From Adiantum capillus-veneris (lineage: Eukaryota; Streptophyta; Polypodiopsida; Polypodiales; Pteridaceae), in NCBI GenBank assembly GCA_014529385.2, contig CM043946.1, forward strand, positions 14,959,077 through 15,023,076: a DNA stretch of 64,000 nt, given 5' to 3'. Position 1 is the stretch's first letter. The number at the start of each line of letters is the position of its first letter. The notes under the pieces were generated by a model that was given only the letters and a program-made list of their open reading frames with translations, was not told the DNA's origin and searched no databases. A program made the translations under genes and the position numbers. This document shows positions 34,577 to 44,640 of this stretch, piece after piece.

Positions 34577-36603
34577 TGTCGTGCTGTGACACGTACATAG
34601 TGGGAACGCATGCTACAAGATCTATCTTGTATCTTTTTAGATACATAATTATATTTCCTATAGTGTACATATGCATATTTAAGTATAATAATAAGCCTTC
34701 TATCTCATCCTATTATTTTTCTCAAGGGTAACCTATCCTTACTTTACCATCAGAAAATACTATGGGAAAAGCATCAATAGCTCCGCCTCTTTAACTTGGG
34801 GCAAAAAGCATTGATTCTTTATTTCTACTATTTCATTATCATCTCACACCCTAGCTAGATCCTATATCTAAGGTAAAATCCAATATATATATATTCTACG
34901 TATTTTTTATACTTTTCTTATATTTCTTTTTAAATAGCTACTAGGAGAGAATCAAATCTTAGTGGGACACTAGGTGGCATGATTTCAAAGATACACTTAT
35001 TTTAATGTATTATTGCAAGCATGATTACAAAACTTTGTCAAGGAGCAATGTTATGCTTTCATATGGCATGAGGTGTCCTTGTGAATTAAATGAAAGTCTA
35101 GGCTAAGGAGACCACATGAAGACTTTTGCTGCCATAAATGGACCCTATTTTGATGAATTTTTTACACAAGGTTCCAATCCGAATTGGAAAACAATTTTAC
35201 AATGAAAATCGTAGCTAATGAGCTGAAGTTTTTGCCCATATTTTTACTTTTTTATTTGGAGCCACGGTTGAGGAGATATGATCAAAATACTGGACCCCAG
35301 TCTGCCCACATCATGCAAGGACAGCTCATTTCCAACTTTTCCAATTCATGTTCACACTGGCTCCTCTCTTCTTGTGTAAACCCTTGGGGGTTCCCTTCAC
35401 CTATAAAAGGGGACCTCGTCTTCCTTGGAAGAAACTCAAGCATTCAAGCCATTGATGAGAGGAATTCTCGAGGGAGTGAGTAGTAATGCCTAATTGTACT
35501 TTGCCATTAACATAAGCCCAAGCCTACACTTTCTCCTAGAGGGAGACTAGCCATTCTTGCAACAAGCTAAACTTGGAAGATCAACTCTAATCAAAGAAGG
35601 TCTTGCACTTGGTGTATCAATCAAAGTGGAATTATCCACTCTTCTTCTCTCTCCCATCAATAATGGTGCCGAAGGGTTTCAAGTAAGATGTGTTCTACAT
35701 TGATGTTTTCTTGATTTCTTGTTGTTTTCATTTTCATCTCTAATCCAACATATATATATATATGTATCTAATCTCATCTCCTTATCTAATCTCATCTCCT
35801 TAACCAAACCTATCTCTCTCATTCTTTGTAATTCATCCTCTCTAGGTTCTCTTTGCTACAGGTACATCTCTCCCCGCAGTATCCTTATTGCCTACGGGCA
35901 AGAATAGGGCTTGGGAGGAAAACTTCTCATCTCTTCACTTCTCTCATATCTACATTTCTCACATACTATCCTAGATGAATAACCCACATGATGATCATTT
36001 CTATCGCTTTCACTCTGTACGATCTATTAGAATTAACGTATGGATTATCCGTAAAATACACTTTCAACAACGTATAGTGTTTTTGTTCGGCCCTGAAAGG
36101 CTCAATGAAATACTTCTATCACCGGATCCCATCATACTACCTCTCATAGACTATAATTTTTCTTTTGATGTAAACGTAGTTATCTTGCTATGAACCAAGA
36201 GGATTTGTACACACAATTAATCCCAATCACTAGACAAAATATATATATTATGGTACGCACAAAACTACAATTCCAAAGAACAATTCGTAGCCTATTTGGT
36301 CAGCCAAGATTGAATGCCATTAACTCATCCATTAACCCTTTCATATTACCCATGATACGATATGACCATAGCCTTGATGTTTTCATCTTCGTATTGTTTT
36401 GACATTCTCTTTTGCGTTCTTTCTTTGTGTGTGTGAGTGCAAGAGAGAAAGAGTGAGTCTTCTTTGATTGCACTTCTTTCCAAACCCTAGTCTTCATGGC
36501 ATCTATGGTTTAACTCCTTCATATAGTTTTTGTTGAGTTCTCTCACAAACTCTCACATCCATAAGCCCGGTGCTTTCCTGGAAAGACCGCAAATTTCTCA
36601 ACA
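34577..36603 (+). repeat. E2 3' LTR
   Basis: Starts TGTCGTGCTGTGACACG and ends TTTCTCAACA. It contains intact copies of both leader ORFs (35975-36193, 36190-36402) and the TATA box at 35402. Confidence 0.94.
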
Positions 36604-36797
36604 ACGTGCTCCGTTATACAATGGCGTATCGGCTTGACTTTTCATATCATCATAGATAAGCCTTTCTGAATCCATGATCGTCTTGATCATTTCATCAATC
36701 TCGGGCTCAAACATTGCTTCGTTGGGAATGTGGTCTGCATGATCATCCCCTGAGCTTTCAGAGGCTACATCTTGTGGCCTCACATATGCTGCTTAAC
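36604..36797 (-). pseudogene. CACTA copy B, 5' remainder of transposase
   Basis: Continues copy B after E2. On the - strand it reads an acidic stretch with DDHADHIPNEAMFEPEIDEM, matching window positions 1-130 of copy A. Homology stops near 36797. Confidence 0.8.
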
Positions 36798-36871
36798 CAA
36801 AGGGCCTGCAAACATGCCTACTGGGTTGCAAGATTGTTGTCTGTTGGCCAGCGTCAGAGTTCGATAGCCCT

Positions 36872-37050
36872 TGGATTTGCATTTCCGAGAAGGTAGCGCC
36901 TTCCTCTCTCTGTAATAGCACCCACTCCTCAACTCCTTGGTAGTCCACTGTAGTATCTAATATCACCTGCAAGGAGCACCCTCATCCTTTGGCTACAACT
37001 CTCGGGCTTCCCATTGTATCATTTTGCTATGGCAGCTCTCCCCACCTGCT
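36872..37050 (+). repeat. dispersed repeat, second copy of 17693-17870
   Basis: Shares TTTGCATTTCC, TCTCTGTAATAGCACCCACT, GTATCTAATATCACC and CTCCCCACCTGCTTT in order with 17693-17870. The first copy ends exactly where CACTA copy B begins (CCTGCTTT|CACTA). Confidence 0.8.
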
Positions 37051-37998
37051 TTGCTCGGCCTCTCCGCTTCAAAACACTCTCTCGGTGCCCTCCTGGCTGC
37101 AACTCCTTGCTACATGTACTCGAGGCCACCCTCTCACCGTCGTGGCTGCAATAGCCCACCACCCTTTAACCCTTGAACTGCCTTGGCTATTTTGAAGCTC
37201 TCTACATGCTCGTCAAGGCCTTGGCCCTTGATACCTTGCTGTGATAGCCTCCCCTTGAAGTCTCTCCTAGCTTTGCTCACCTCAAGGCGGACCCCTTTTG
37301 TACTCGGCATGTCAGCCCACTTTGTACCAGCTTCCTCTCTCTCTTTGGCAACTAGAGATATTTCAATTGGTCCCCTCTCCTGTATACTAGCCGGGTCCCC
37401 CCCTGCAATTGCAAGGTTGGCCTTTTTTCTACTCCTGTATGGCAACCACCCAGATGGCGTCCTCCTCTTGCATGCCGAGAAGATGGCATCTTCCTTGCTC
37501 GACCTGCTTTTATCTGCATTCGCACCAATCCTCATGCAGTGCTTTTTTTATTCAAGTTAAAGATTTAAAAAGCTTTGGGTTTGGCCCCCTTACACAAGCC
37601 AAAAACTGTCGAGGCAATAAAGCTCCATAAAAAGCATCTTTAGTGTGGATAGACAAGTGTCGGCAATCTTCAACCCGCATCGGATTGGGCCGCTGCTAAT
37701 CATTGGGCTCCATGCATTCAAAGAGCTTTAAAATCACCAAAAGGTACACTTCGAGCACTCCTAAACTTCCCCGACCAGCAGAGATAAAGTTTGTCCTTGA
37801 CCTTTCTAAAATCCACATTTAGCATACATACCCTGGCAAGTATAGCGTCCTGCAGACATCTCGATCAAAATCCCATATTGTAAACTTCATAGCACCTGCA
37901 TACAACACCCCTTGCCTCATTCCCAACCTTGTGATATAAACACTTGCTTCTGTCACCTGTGATAGCAAGAAACACTTGTAGCTTCCACTAGCGAGTGC

Positions 37999-38328
37999 TC
38001 AATCTCCATCAAATACCTGCCCAATGTCCTTGTCACTTGCCTGCAAACTACCATGTCTCGGTTTCTTGCACTTCCATAGGTCGACACAGTTTGGGTGCAT
38101 CACCGGCTTTGGACTGCAGGCATTGTACTTGTCTCTCACCTCTAACCAACGGTGTGACATTGTGACCTTTACCACGCCCAAAACCCAGTCGTTTGAGACT
38201 TGATCGTACCCCTCCACCGGCCTCTACTCTCTGTGAATGGCCTCAATGAGGTAACTCTTTCTTTCATCATTGAGGTTATCCCAAACCTCCATCAAAGGAG
38301 GACCCATAGCCTTGTTCTTTTTAGGCAT
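37999..38328 (-). pseudogene. unrecognised ORF with one nonsense codon
   Basis: On the - strand a frame opens at ATG 38328 (MPKKNKAMG), reads PPLMEVWDNLNDERKSYL, meets a TAG near 38225, and continues through VTMSHRWLEVRDKYNAC and HPNCVDLWKCKKPRHG to 37999. It looks like a real protein degraded by one stop, perhaps a transposon accessory protein, but I cannot place it in a family. Confidence 0.4.
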
Positions 38329-39214
38329 GGCACTAAATTCTCCCTAATATTCTTATACAAGTATCAAAAAAGTTCTAGCGATTATATAAAAGAAATAAGT
38401 GAAGTATATAGCATGCATCTCCAATATATATACCACATATGCTTCCTATTTTGTGAGTCATTTTGTTTTTGGATTAAGTGCCCCTTTTGATGGTAAATAA
38501 CATTTTGAGACAAGTATCCCACCATAGCATACAATGAACACAAACTCACTTGCTTACTTGCCATGCAGAAATTAGGGGACAAATACATGTGATCAATGGG
38601 TTCACTATGTCTTTCTACTCCTTTTCACGAATGAGCAAAGTGTAATCTTTTTTAAAGTATAGTTCCTCCATAGGTCTTGCAAACATTGCAAGTAGACCCA
38701 AGCTTATTGGTAGGCCATCCTTGTAGTTGCAAGGCCTGGGATATCTTGAAGCTTGAAGTCATCCTCCCTACATTAAAACGAACACCACTAGACCCGTCAT
38801 AGTCTTAGGGCCATCCATATGACCAAGACCTAGAAAGTCATCAGACAATCCATGGGTGTGGTCTCTATGTGTACCATTGATTTCATCAGAGGCCCCACCA
38901 TCACCATCCACATCACATTTTTCAACCCTATCATACACACCAATAAAGAGGGTAACATCTACCATACTTTGCAGTTGCACTATCAGCAAACAATTGTAGC
39001 CTCATTTACATCCTCATGAGCATCATTAATAGCAATCTAATCAACCACATCTATTATCGATACATATAGAACTTTATTGGCAGCACACCTTTTGGATATT
39101 CCCTACCTATATTTACCCCCGTACTCCCTTACAAATTCACATGTACTTTCTCTCTCCACGATGACGTGCATCTCTTGTGTTAACTGTCCCACATAAAATT
39201 GTACTTCCAAACGT

Positions 39215-39509
39215 TGTCGTGCTGTAACATGTACAAAGTAGGAAGGCATGCTACACGGTGTATCTTGTACCTTTTTAGATACGTAATTATATTTCCTATA
39301 ATGTACATATGCATATCTAAGTATAATAATAAGCTTTATATTATTTATCTCAAGGTAACATATTCTTACTTTACCGTCAAGAAGTACTATGAAAAAAGCG
39401 TCAATAGCTCCATCTCTTTAACTTGGAGCAAAAATAATTGATTCTTTATTTCTACTATCTCATTATCATCTCACCTCCTAGCTAGATCTTATATCTAGGA
39501 TAAACTCCA

Positions 39510-39540
<31 letters not shown>

Positions 39541-39645
39541 TTCTATGTATTTTTCATATTTTGCTTATATTTCTTTTTAAATAGCTACTAGGAAGGAATC
39601 AAATCCTAGTGGGACACTAGGTGGCATGATTTTCAAAGATGTACT
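39215..39645 (+). repeat. E3 LTR, left part
   Basis: Aligns to the first ~430 bp of the E2 LTR (CTAGGTGGCATGATTTTCAAAG at the right edge). It includes a TA microsatellite at 39512-39533. Confidence 0.85.
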
Positions 39646-39676
39646 CATTAGGAAAAATATGGACTCTCCTTGGGCC
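39646..39676 (+). repeat. left terminal inverted repeat of the 9.55-kb element
   Basis: Pairs with 49166-49196: both read CATTAGGAAAAA then (A/T)ATGGACTCTCC(A/T)TGGGCC from outside in. Confidence 0.88.
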
Positions 39677-40364
39677 TTTTTGATTAGTGAAGGCTTAAGG
39701 GAGAACCAATGAGAAGGCTCTTGGGATATCACCTAGAGGGGGAGGAATGGTAGGGGTGAAGCCTAATTGTCTCCCTCTTCAATGCTTGGTTCTTAGAGAG
39801 AGGTGGGAGGTAGGCTTGGGGGGGGGGGGGGGGGGGTAAATAGGAGGAGAGAGGTGTCATAAAAGAGGGAGGGACCTCCCAAAAAAAACACGCATGCTTA
39901 AAAACCCAAAAAATTGAAATTTTTTAAAAGTTCCAAAGTTGACCCATTTGCCTCCAAAACTGCCCCAAAACATAAACTAACTTAAAAAAGTCAAATTTTC
40001 CCCCCAAAATCCACTTTTCTCTCTCTCCCTCATTACTTTTCTCTCCCACACTCTCCCTCTTCTCCCTCCTCCAATACTCTCTCTACAGTCAAGGCAGCCA
40101 TAGCCAAAAGCTTTCCACCACTCTCTTCCTCTCTCTCCATAGCTCCCCCTTCTCTCACACCTCCATCAACCCTCTACAGTCCCACACTCCATAGCCCACA
40201 TCTCCACTATCCTCTCTACCTCTCACTCCTCTCTTTCTCTATCTGCACTGTCAAAGCCACCATAGCCACCATAGGCAGCTTACCTCACCCTCCCCTCAGC
40301 TCCTCATTCTCTCTCCACAGTACTCAACTCTTTCAAATCCCTTCCTAAGCCCAACTTCACAAGC

Positions 40365-41581
40365 ATGTCCACGCATAGACGGCCCAAACCAGAGATAGAG
40401 GAGATTGTGTTGCACAACACAAAAGACTCAGAGGGGGTATGGATCCCACCATTCAAAGAAACAAAGTCCGGAATGGTGGCCATCGTGCAACACGTCTACG
40501 GTGCAGCTGAGCTCCACCTCAAGAGAGCTTCTACTCAATTTGCACCTCATTGTAAGTTTTCATGGTTTAGCTATCCCATGCATATGTCATGTTTACGTTT
40601 ATGTGATCATTATGTTTAACTAAGGACATTTGTAAAGATGTTTTTCCATCCAGCTTAGTTGAGGAGCAGTCGCTTGAGTGCCTCTCAGGCACGTTCATGG
40701 TTGTGCATGCTCACATTGGGAAGCTTATGTTTCCTAATGTTTCATCGAAAAAACTTACCGAGCAGCGAATATTCATGTACTCCCACAAGTACGTGGTGCC
40801 GAAGTCAAGCCAAAGCTATGGTAGGTTAGAAGCCGTGGAGATACCCTCATTGCAGAGTGCAGAATGGCCAACTGCAGACCATTGGACCTTGCTTTCTTTC
40901 AAGCGCAAGGTGCTGCAAGATTTCCAAGGGTCCCGAAAGTTTGGTAAGGCAACCAGATCAGTGGGTCTCAGTTGGCATTGTCCCATTCATTTGTTTGTGC
41001 ATGCATTCCGCTCTCTACCGATTGTAGAAACACCAACAATGTTTGTTTGCAAAGAAGTTGACATAGATGCAATGGACACCATTTTAGGTGTCAATTGGGG
41101 CTATGTTGACGGTTTGCATGATGGTGACCGTTATAAGTGTAATGTGTCCCCCACACAGCTTTGCCTTCGGTATTTGAAAGCAAGGTGCACCTTGTATGCA
41201 TGGTTTAGCTATGAGAGGTGGATGCACAAACGTGGCAAATGGATACCCTTGCAGCTGACAACCGAAGAGATTCAATCCTTTGAAATTTGTGTCCGCATGC
41301 CCAATAACGAGGTGGAGGTGGTTGTAGTGAATCCGCATTGGACTCTTGCCAATCTTCGGGAACACTTTTTCATAATGGGATTCGAGGATGTCGGTAATGC
41401 AAGTTTCAAACTAGAACAACGCAAGGTCTGCTTTGTGCTTCCTTAGCTACCTTTTCTTATTTTTTGTGGGTTTTTGTACTTTGATTGCCCATTTTTGGTT
41501 GTATAGATTGGAAGGCGGATGGAGTCCACTATGCTTGTTTACAAAGATTGGGCTATAGACGAAATCATCTTGTCTAAGTGA
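40365..41581 (+). CDS. TIR-element gene A: unknown protein with a possible C-terminal ubiquitin-like (beta-grasp) domain
   Basis: Three exons by splice sites and frame: 40365-40551 (donor CATT|GTAAGT), 40659-41425 (acceptor CTTAG, donor CGCAAG|GTCTGC) and 41507-41581 (acceptor TGTATAG), giving 342 residues. I recognise no family for residues 1-260 (LLSFKRKVLQDFQG, GLSWHCPIHLFVHAF). The last ~75 residues run beta-turn-beta-helix-beta-beta (FEICVRMPNNEVEVVVVNP, then TLANLREHF, then ASFKLEQRKIG), with spacing like ubiquitin-fold proteins; this is inference from pattern only. The upstream region is CT-rich with no clear TATA box. All three junctions keep the frame, which argues for a functional gene. 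Confidence 0.7.
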
Positions 41582-41738
41582 ATTGGCTTGTAACTTTAAT
41601 CGTTTATATATTGGATATTTTATTAAAGATTTTGAAAAGTTTTAAGGTGTTGTACTTGATTTTGTACTTGAGTTTTAAGGTGGTGTAAATTTATTTTTTA
41701 AATCCATATTTTTTATTTTTTTCGAGATAGAATATGTC

Positions 41739-41746
41739 TATATAAG
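41739..41746 (+). promoter_or_regulatory. TATA box of gene B
   Basis: TATATAAG in GTCTATATAAGGAGG, 88 nt before the gene B ATG at 41827 and 158 nt after the gene A stop. Confidence 0.7.
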
Positions 41747-41826
41747 GAGGACCACCTCCTCATTTCACCATTTTCATCACAGCATTGTAGAGAGACCTAG
41801 CATACCCAATCACGCAAAGAGAAGAC

Positions 41827-43388
41827 ATGGCTGCTACTAGTACTTTAGATTCATTCCTTACTGAGGTTGGGCATGCAAATCGCCCTGAGCTTCAAGCATT
41901 TTTCACAACCCAACCCGATTTGGAAACCACCTTGACCCTCCACTCTCAATCTCTTGAGCACATTACTTCATACATTTCCACGTGCATGGGGAGATTCATT
42001 GTTGAGTTACCAAACCGACCAGGGCAATGGGTCCTTGAAGGACTTCTCCACCACATCTACCAAGGGGACAGGCCATTTCATCAGCGGCTTGCACGCTTTG
42101 CCACCATAGCACAACCCGCCAGACAATATGTGCGGCTTGAAGCTGATGATGTGCGAGCAATGCGTAAGGGAAGGATCGAAAACACTTTTTTCTCTCTTCA
42201 CGCCATAATGATCTTCCTCCTTTACGAGTGCCCAGCAGGCCCTGACGTAGTGCTACCTCACTTGCAGATCGGCGGGGTATTGGCTGATGTGAAGGACCCC
42301 AAGCCCACGGCCATTGACTCATCCGCAGAGGAGAGGACGCTTGCCTTGACCTACCCTGTAGGGATTCAAGGCCTCTTGGAGGCCTCTCCATTAGTCGGTT
42401 CATCCTCGGGCCTGCCAGAAGGAACCACCACTCGGGATGCCATCCCTGAGGTAGAGATTACCCGCTTCTCCTCCATTGTGGTGGGTGGGGAGGAATTTGT
42501 GTTTATGCACGATCCGGAGAAATCCTTTGAGCTTCGCATGGATGAGTGTTTCGCCATCCTCGATGCCCATGGAAAGTTTGAGCTTGATACCACCACCTAC
42601 CATGACGATGATCTCCTACTGCCCATGGGGAATACTTTGGCGGACATAGTGGCAATCGCACAAGCCGAGGTGGTAGCGGCTGAGCAGGCCAAGGTCTCTG
42701 AGGAGGGGTTTGTGGCCGTGCAAGCCATGTGTTTGGCTAAATGCGCAAGAGTGGATTCACTACCACCTGCTGCACCACCTGTTTTTCTTGATCCAAAGGG
42801 GAAGTCAAGCGTGGATCTTTACTTGCACCCGGATGCCGATGAGGAGGATCGTAGACAAGAGGTATAGATGCTCACTTACATTTGATTGTTACAAATGATT
42901 TTTTTAATGTTATATCATAATTCTGTGCCATATCTCAGAAAACCTATGTTCTGCAGGATGTTCTGGATATTAACGCCTGGGCGCAACAGTCAAGGGGGAG
43001 GAGGACGCCGTTCGGACCTCAAGCGGCACTTGCTCACTACCTCGGCACACTTCCCACTGGTGTCGTGGTGTTTGTCCATGCCGACTACTCTCCCAATGGT
43101 CGCTACAACATTTTTGCTCTCCGTTCACTCTCCAAGGCGTTGTGTTTAACAACACTTGCCCAAACGGCCAACCTTGTAGTGCTTGTAAAGAAAGATTTTG
43201 CAATATCCACTTTCGGTGTAAACTTTTGCGGGCGCCTTATTGTCCATGTCGGCATGAACCAAGCTGTAGGGGTTAATGACACCCAAGAAATCACAACCAC
43301 TTTGCTTAACAGGGAGCCACCCCAAAAGGCCAAGCGCCAGAAAATTGTAATTAGAAAGATCCTAAAGCAAAATCCGGATATCATGTAA
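41827..43388 (+). CDS. TIR-element gene B: unknown 488-residue protein
   Basis: Two exons: 41827-42861 (donor CAAGAG|GTATAG) and 42957-43388 (acceptor TTCTGCAG), frame kept, no internal stop. Residues 1-160 look globular and mostly helical (TTQPDLETTLTLHSQSLEHI, FFSLHAIMIFLLYECP). The middle is acidic. The exon-2 part has alternating hydrophobic strands (TGVVVFVHADYSPNG, LVVLVKKDFAI, LIVHVGMNQAVG) and a basic tail (KAKRQKIVIRKI). I see no transposase triad, zinc finger or enzyme motif. An intact frame and its own TATA box suggest that it matters to the element. Confidence 0.7.
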
Positions 43389-43622
43389 AGCATTGATTTC
43401 TTTAATGAAACTACTTTTTGTTGTCTATGACTCTCTTTCTTGCAAGGTTTTGAATTTCTTATATGTTGGGCTTCCATTGTGTATGAGAAGCACCATAATT
43501 TTTGCTATGACTACTAAACGGTTTGGAAGGCATTAAAATTTAAAAAATGTATACTTTGTTATATCTAGGCTTCCAAAGTTATGTATGTGCCTAATAAAGG
43601 GCTTGGAAGTCCCTAAACAATG

Positions 43623-43692
43623 CTGCCACAAGGGCGCGCATTAGGGCTTTCCATCAGCAGATGAAGTGTGCAAATGCGCGCCCTTGTGGCAG
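43623..43692. repeat. hairpin 1, 20-bp stem
   Basis: CTGCCACAAGGGCGCGCATT at 43623-43642 pairs with its reverse complement at 43673-43692, with a loop of about 30 nt. It lies in the gap between the converging gene B and the H3-like gene. Confidence 0.9.
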
Positions 43693-43711
43693 ATGAAATT
43701 GGACACATCTA

Positions 43712-44045
43712 AGAGCATACCCAAGTACAAAACAGAGTGACAAGGAATTAATACCAAGTTGCAAAAGAGAAACACATGGATACCCAGGTAACCTTAAGCC
43801 CATCTTGCCCCAGATACCTAAAGATGTATTAACAAACCACAAAACTGTGGCAATATCTAAACCCTTCTTGGAGAATAGGAGCATATCTAGTTACAAAACA
43901 GAGTGAGAAGACAATAATACCTAGCTGCAAAACAGGAAGACATGGATACCCAGGTAACCTTAAGCCCATCTTGCCCCAGATACCTAAAGTTGTATTAACA
44001 AACCACAAGAGTAAACGTTGTGGCAATATCTAAGCCCTTTTTGGA
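43712..44045. repeat. two tandem copies of a ~166-bp unit
   Basis: Both copies contain ACAAAACAGAGTGA, ACATGGATACCCAGGTAACC, TTAAGCCCATCTTGCCCCAG and TTAACAAACCACAA in the same order. Non-coding, between the two hairpins. Confidence 0.88.
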
Positions 44046-44186
44046 GTTTAGGACTGACATGGACTAAGGGGGGATGCATTCCAGCAGCATCTATGCTAAT
44101 TGAAGCATTGAAGCAAACAAAACATACTTATTGCTTGTCAAAATTGTCTGGAAACCACTGGAGAGTGTCAGCAAAGCACTAGGACT

Positions 44187-44260
44187 GGCTGCCACAAGGG
44201 CGCGCATTATGTCCATCCATAGGTCTCTGGAAGCCCCAAATGCGCGCCCTTGTGGCAGCC
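44187..44260. repeat. hairpin 2, 22-bp stem with the same arm sequence as hairpin 1
   Basis: The stem begins GGCTGCCACAAGGGCGCGCA at 44187; the partner arm ends at 44260. Loop about 30 nt, different from the loop of hairpin 1. Confidence 0.9.
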
Positions 44261-44640
44261 AACTTGGGGACATTCCAAGCCATTTTGAACACTTTGTAGA
44301 TATTTTTGCCATGCAATAGTGATTCACATAGCATGGATACATCAGGAAGTGCATGCCCCACTTAGCCAAGGTGCTAAACGTAGGCAAATTTTCACAATAA
44401 CAAGCTAATGGCTACATACATATAGTAGAAGGTAGAAAAAACTTGAACCAGTGCTCCATTGCATGGTACAGAATTAAAACAATACAATGCGCACTGGGGT
44501 ATACAATAAAAGACGCTTATATGCAAATTCTTCCCAATACAATGCACAGAGTGGGATATAGAATCAAAAGACGCTTGTATTCAAATTCTTCCCAATCTTG
44601 AAGTTCCGTAAATACAAAAAGGTTGATGCCTAACTACAAG

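Larger units (their letters stand above)
26553..36603 (+). mobile_element. E2: complete Ty3/gypsy-type LTR retrotransposon
   Basis: About 10.05 kb on the + strand with LTRs at 26553-28565 (2013 bp) and 34577-36603 (2027 bp). Outer ends are TGTTG and CAACA; inner ends are TGTCG and CGACA. It is inserted in CACTA copy B, and flanking ACGT is shared on both sides (a 4-bp, or imperfect 5-bp, duplication). Order: LTR with leader ORFs, primer site, gag, protease, reverse transcriptase, RNase H, integrase, polypurine tract, LTR, which is the Ty3/gypsy order. There is no second RNase H, unlike E1 and E4. Confidence 0.94.
17871..36797 (-). mobile_element. CACTA (En/Spm) transposon copy B, inverted, split by two retroelements
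   Basis: The 3' terminus is CACTACAAGAGG at 17871-17882. The order on the - strand mirrors copy A: TNP2 transposase, DUF4218, DUF4216, TNPA-like gene, subterminal repeats. It is interrupted at 19279/22196 by a copia-like element and at 26552/36604 by E2. Homology to copy A ends near 36797 without a CACTA terminus visible, so the 5' end seems truncated or rearranged. Confidence 0.88.
36798..39214. other. fragmentary region right of CACTA copy B
   Basis: 2.4 kb without an intact gene. 36872-37050 repeats 17693-17870. 37134-37535 has a - strand open frame rich in charged residues that I do not recognise. 37999-38328 holds a broken - strand ORF. The rest (38330-39214) is AT-rich with no clear feature. 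Confidence 0.6.

Noticed and set aside
37134-37535. 133-codon - strand ORF as a gene
   Set aside because: Charged low-complexity composition and no recognisable motif; overlapping ORFs on the other strand are equally long.
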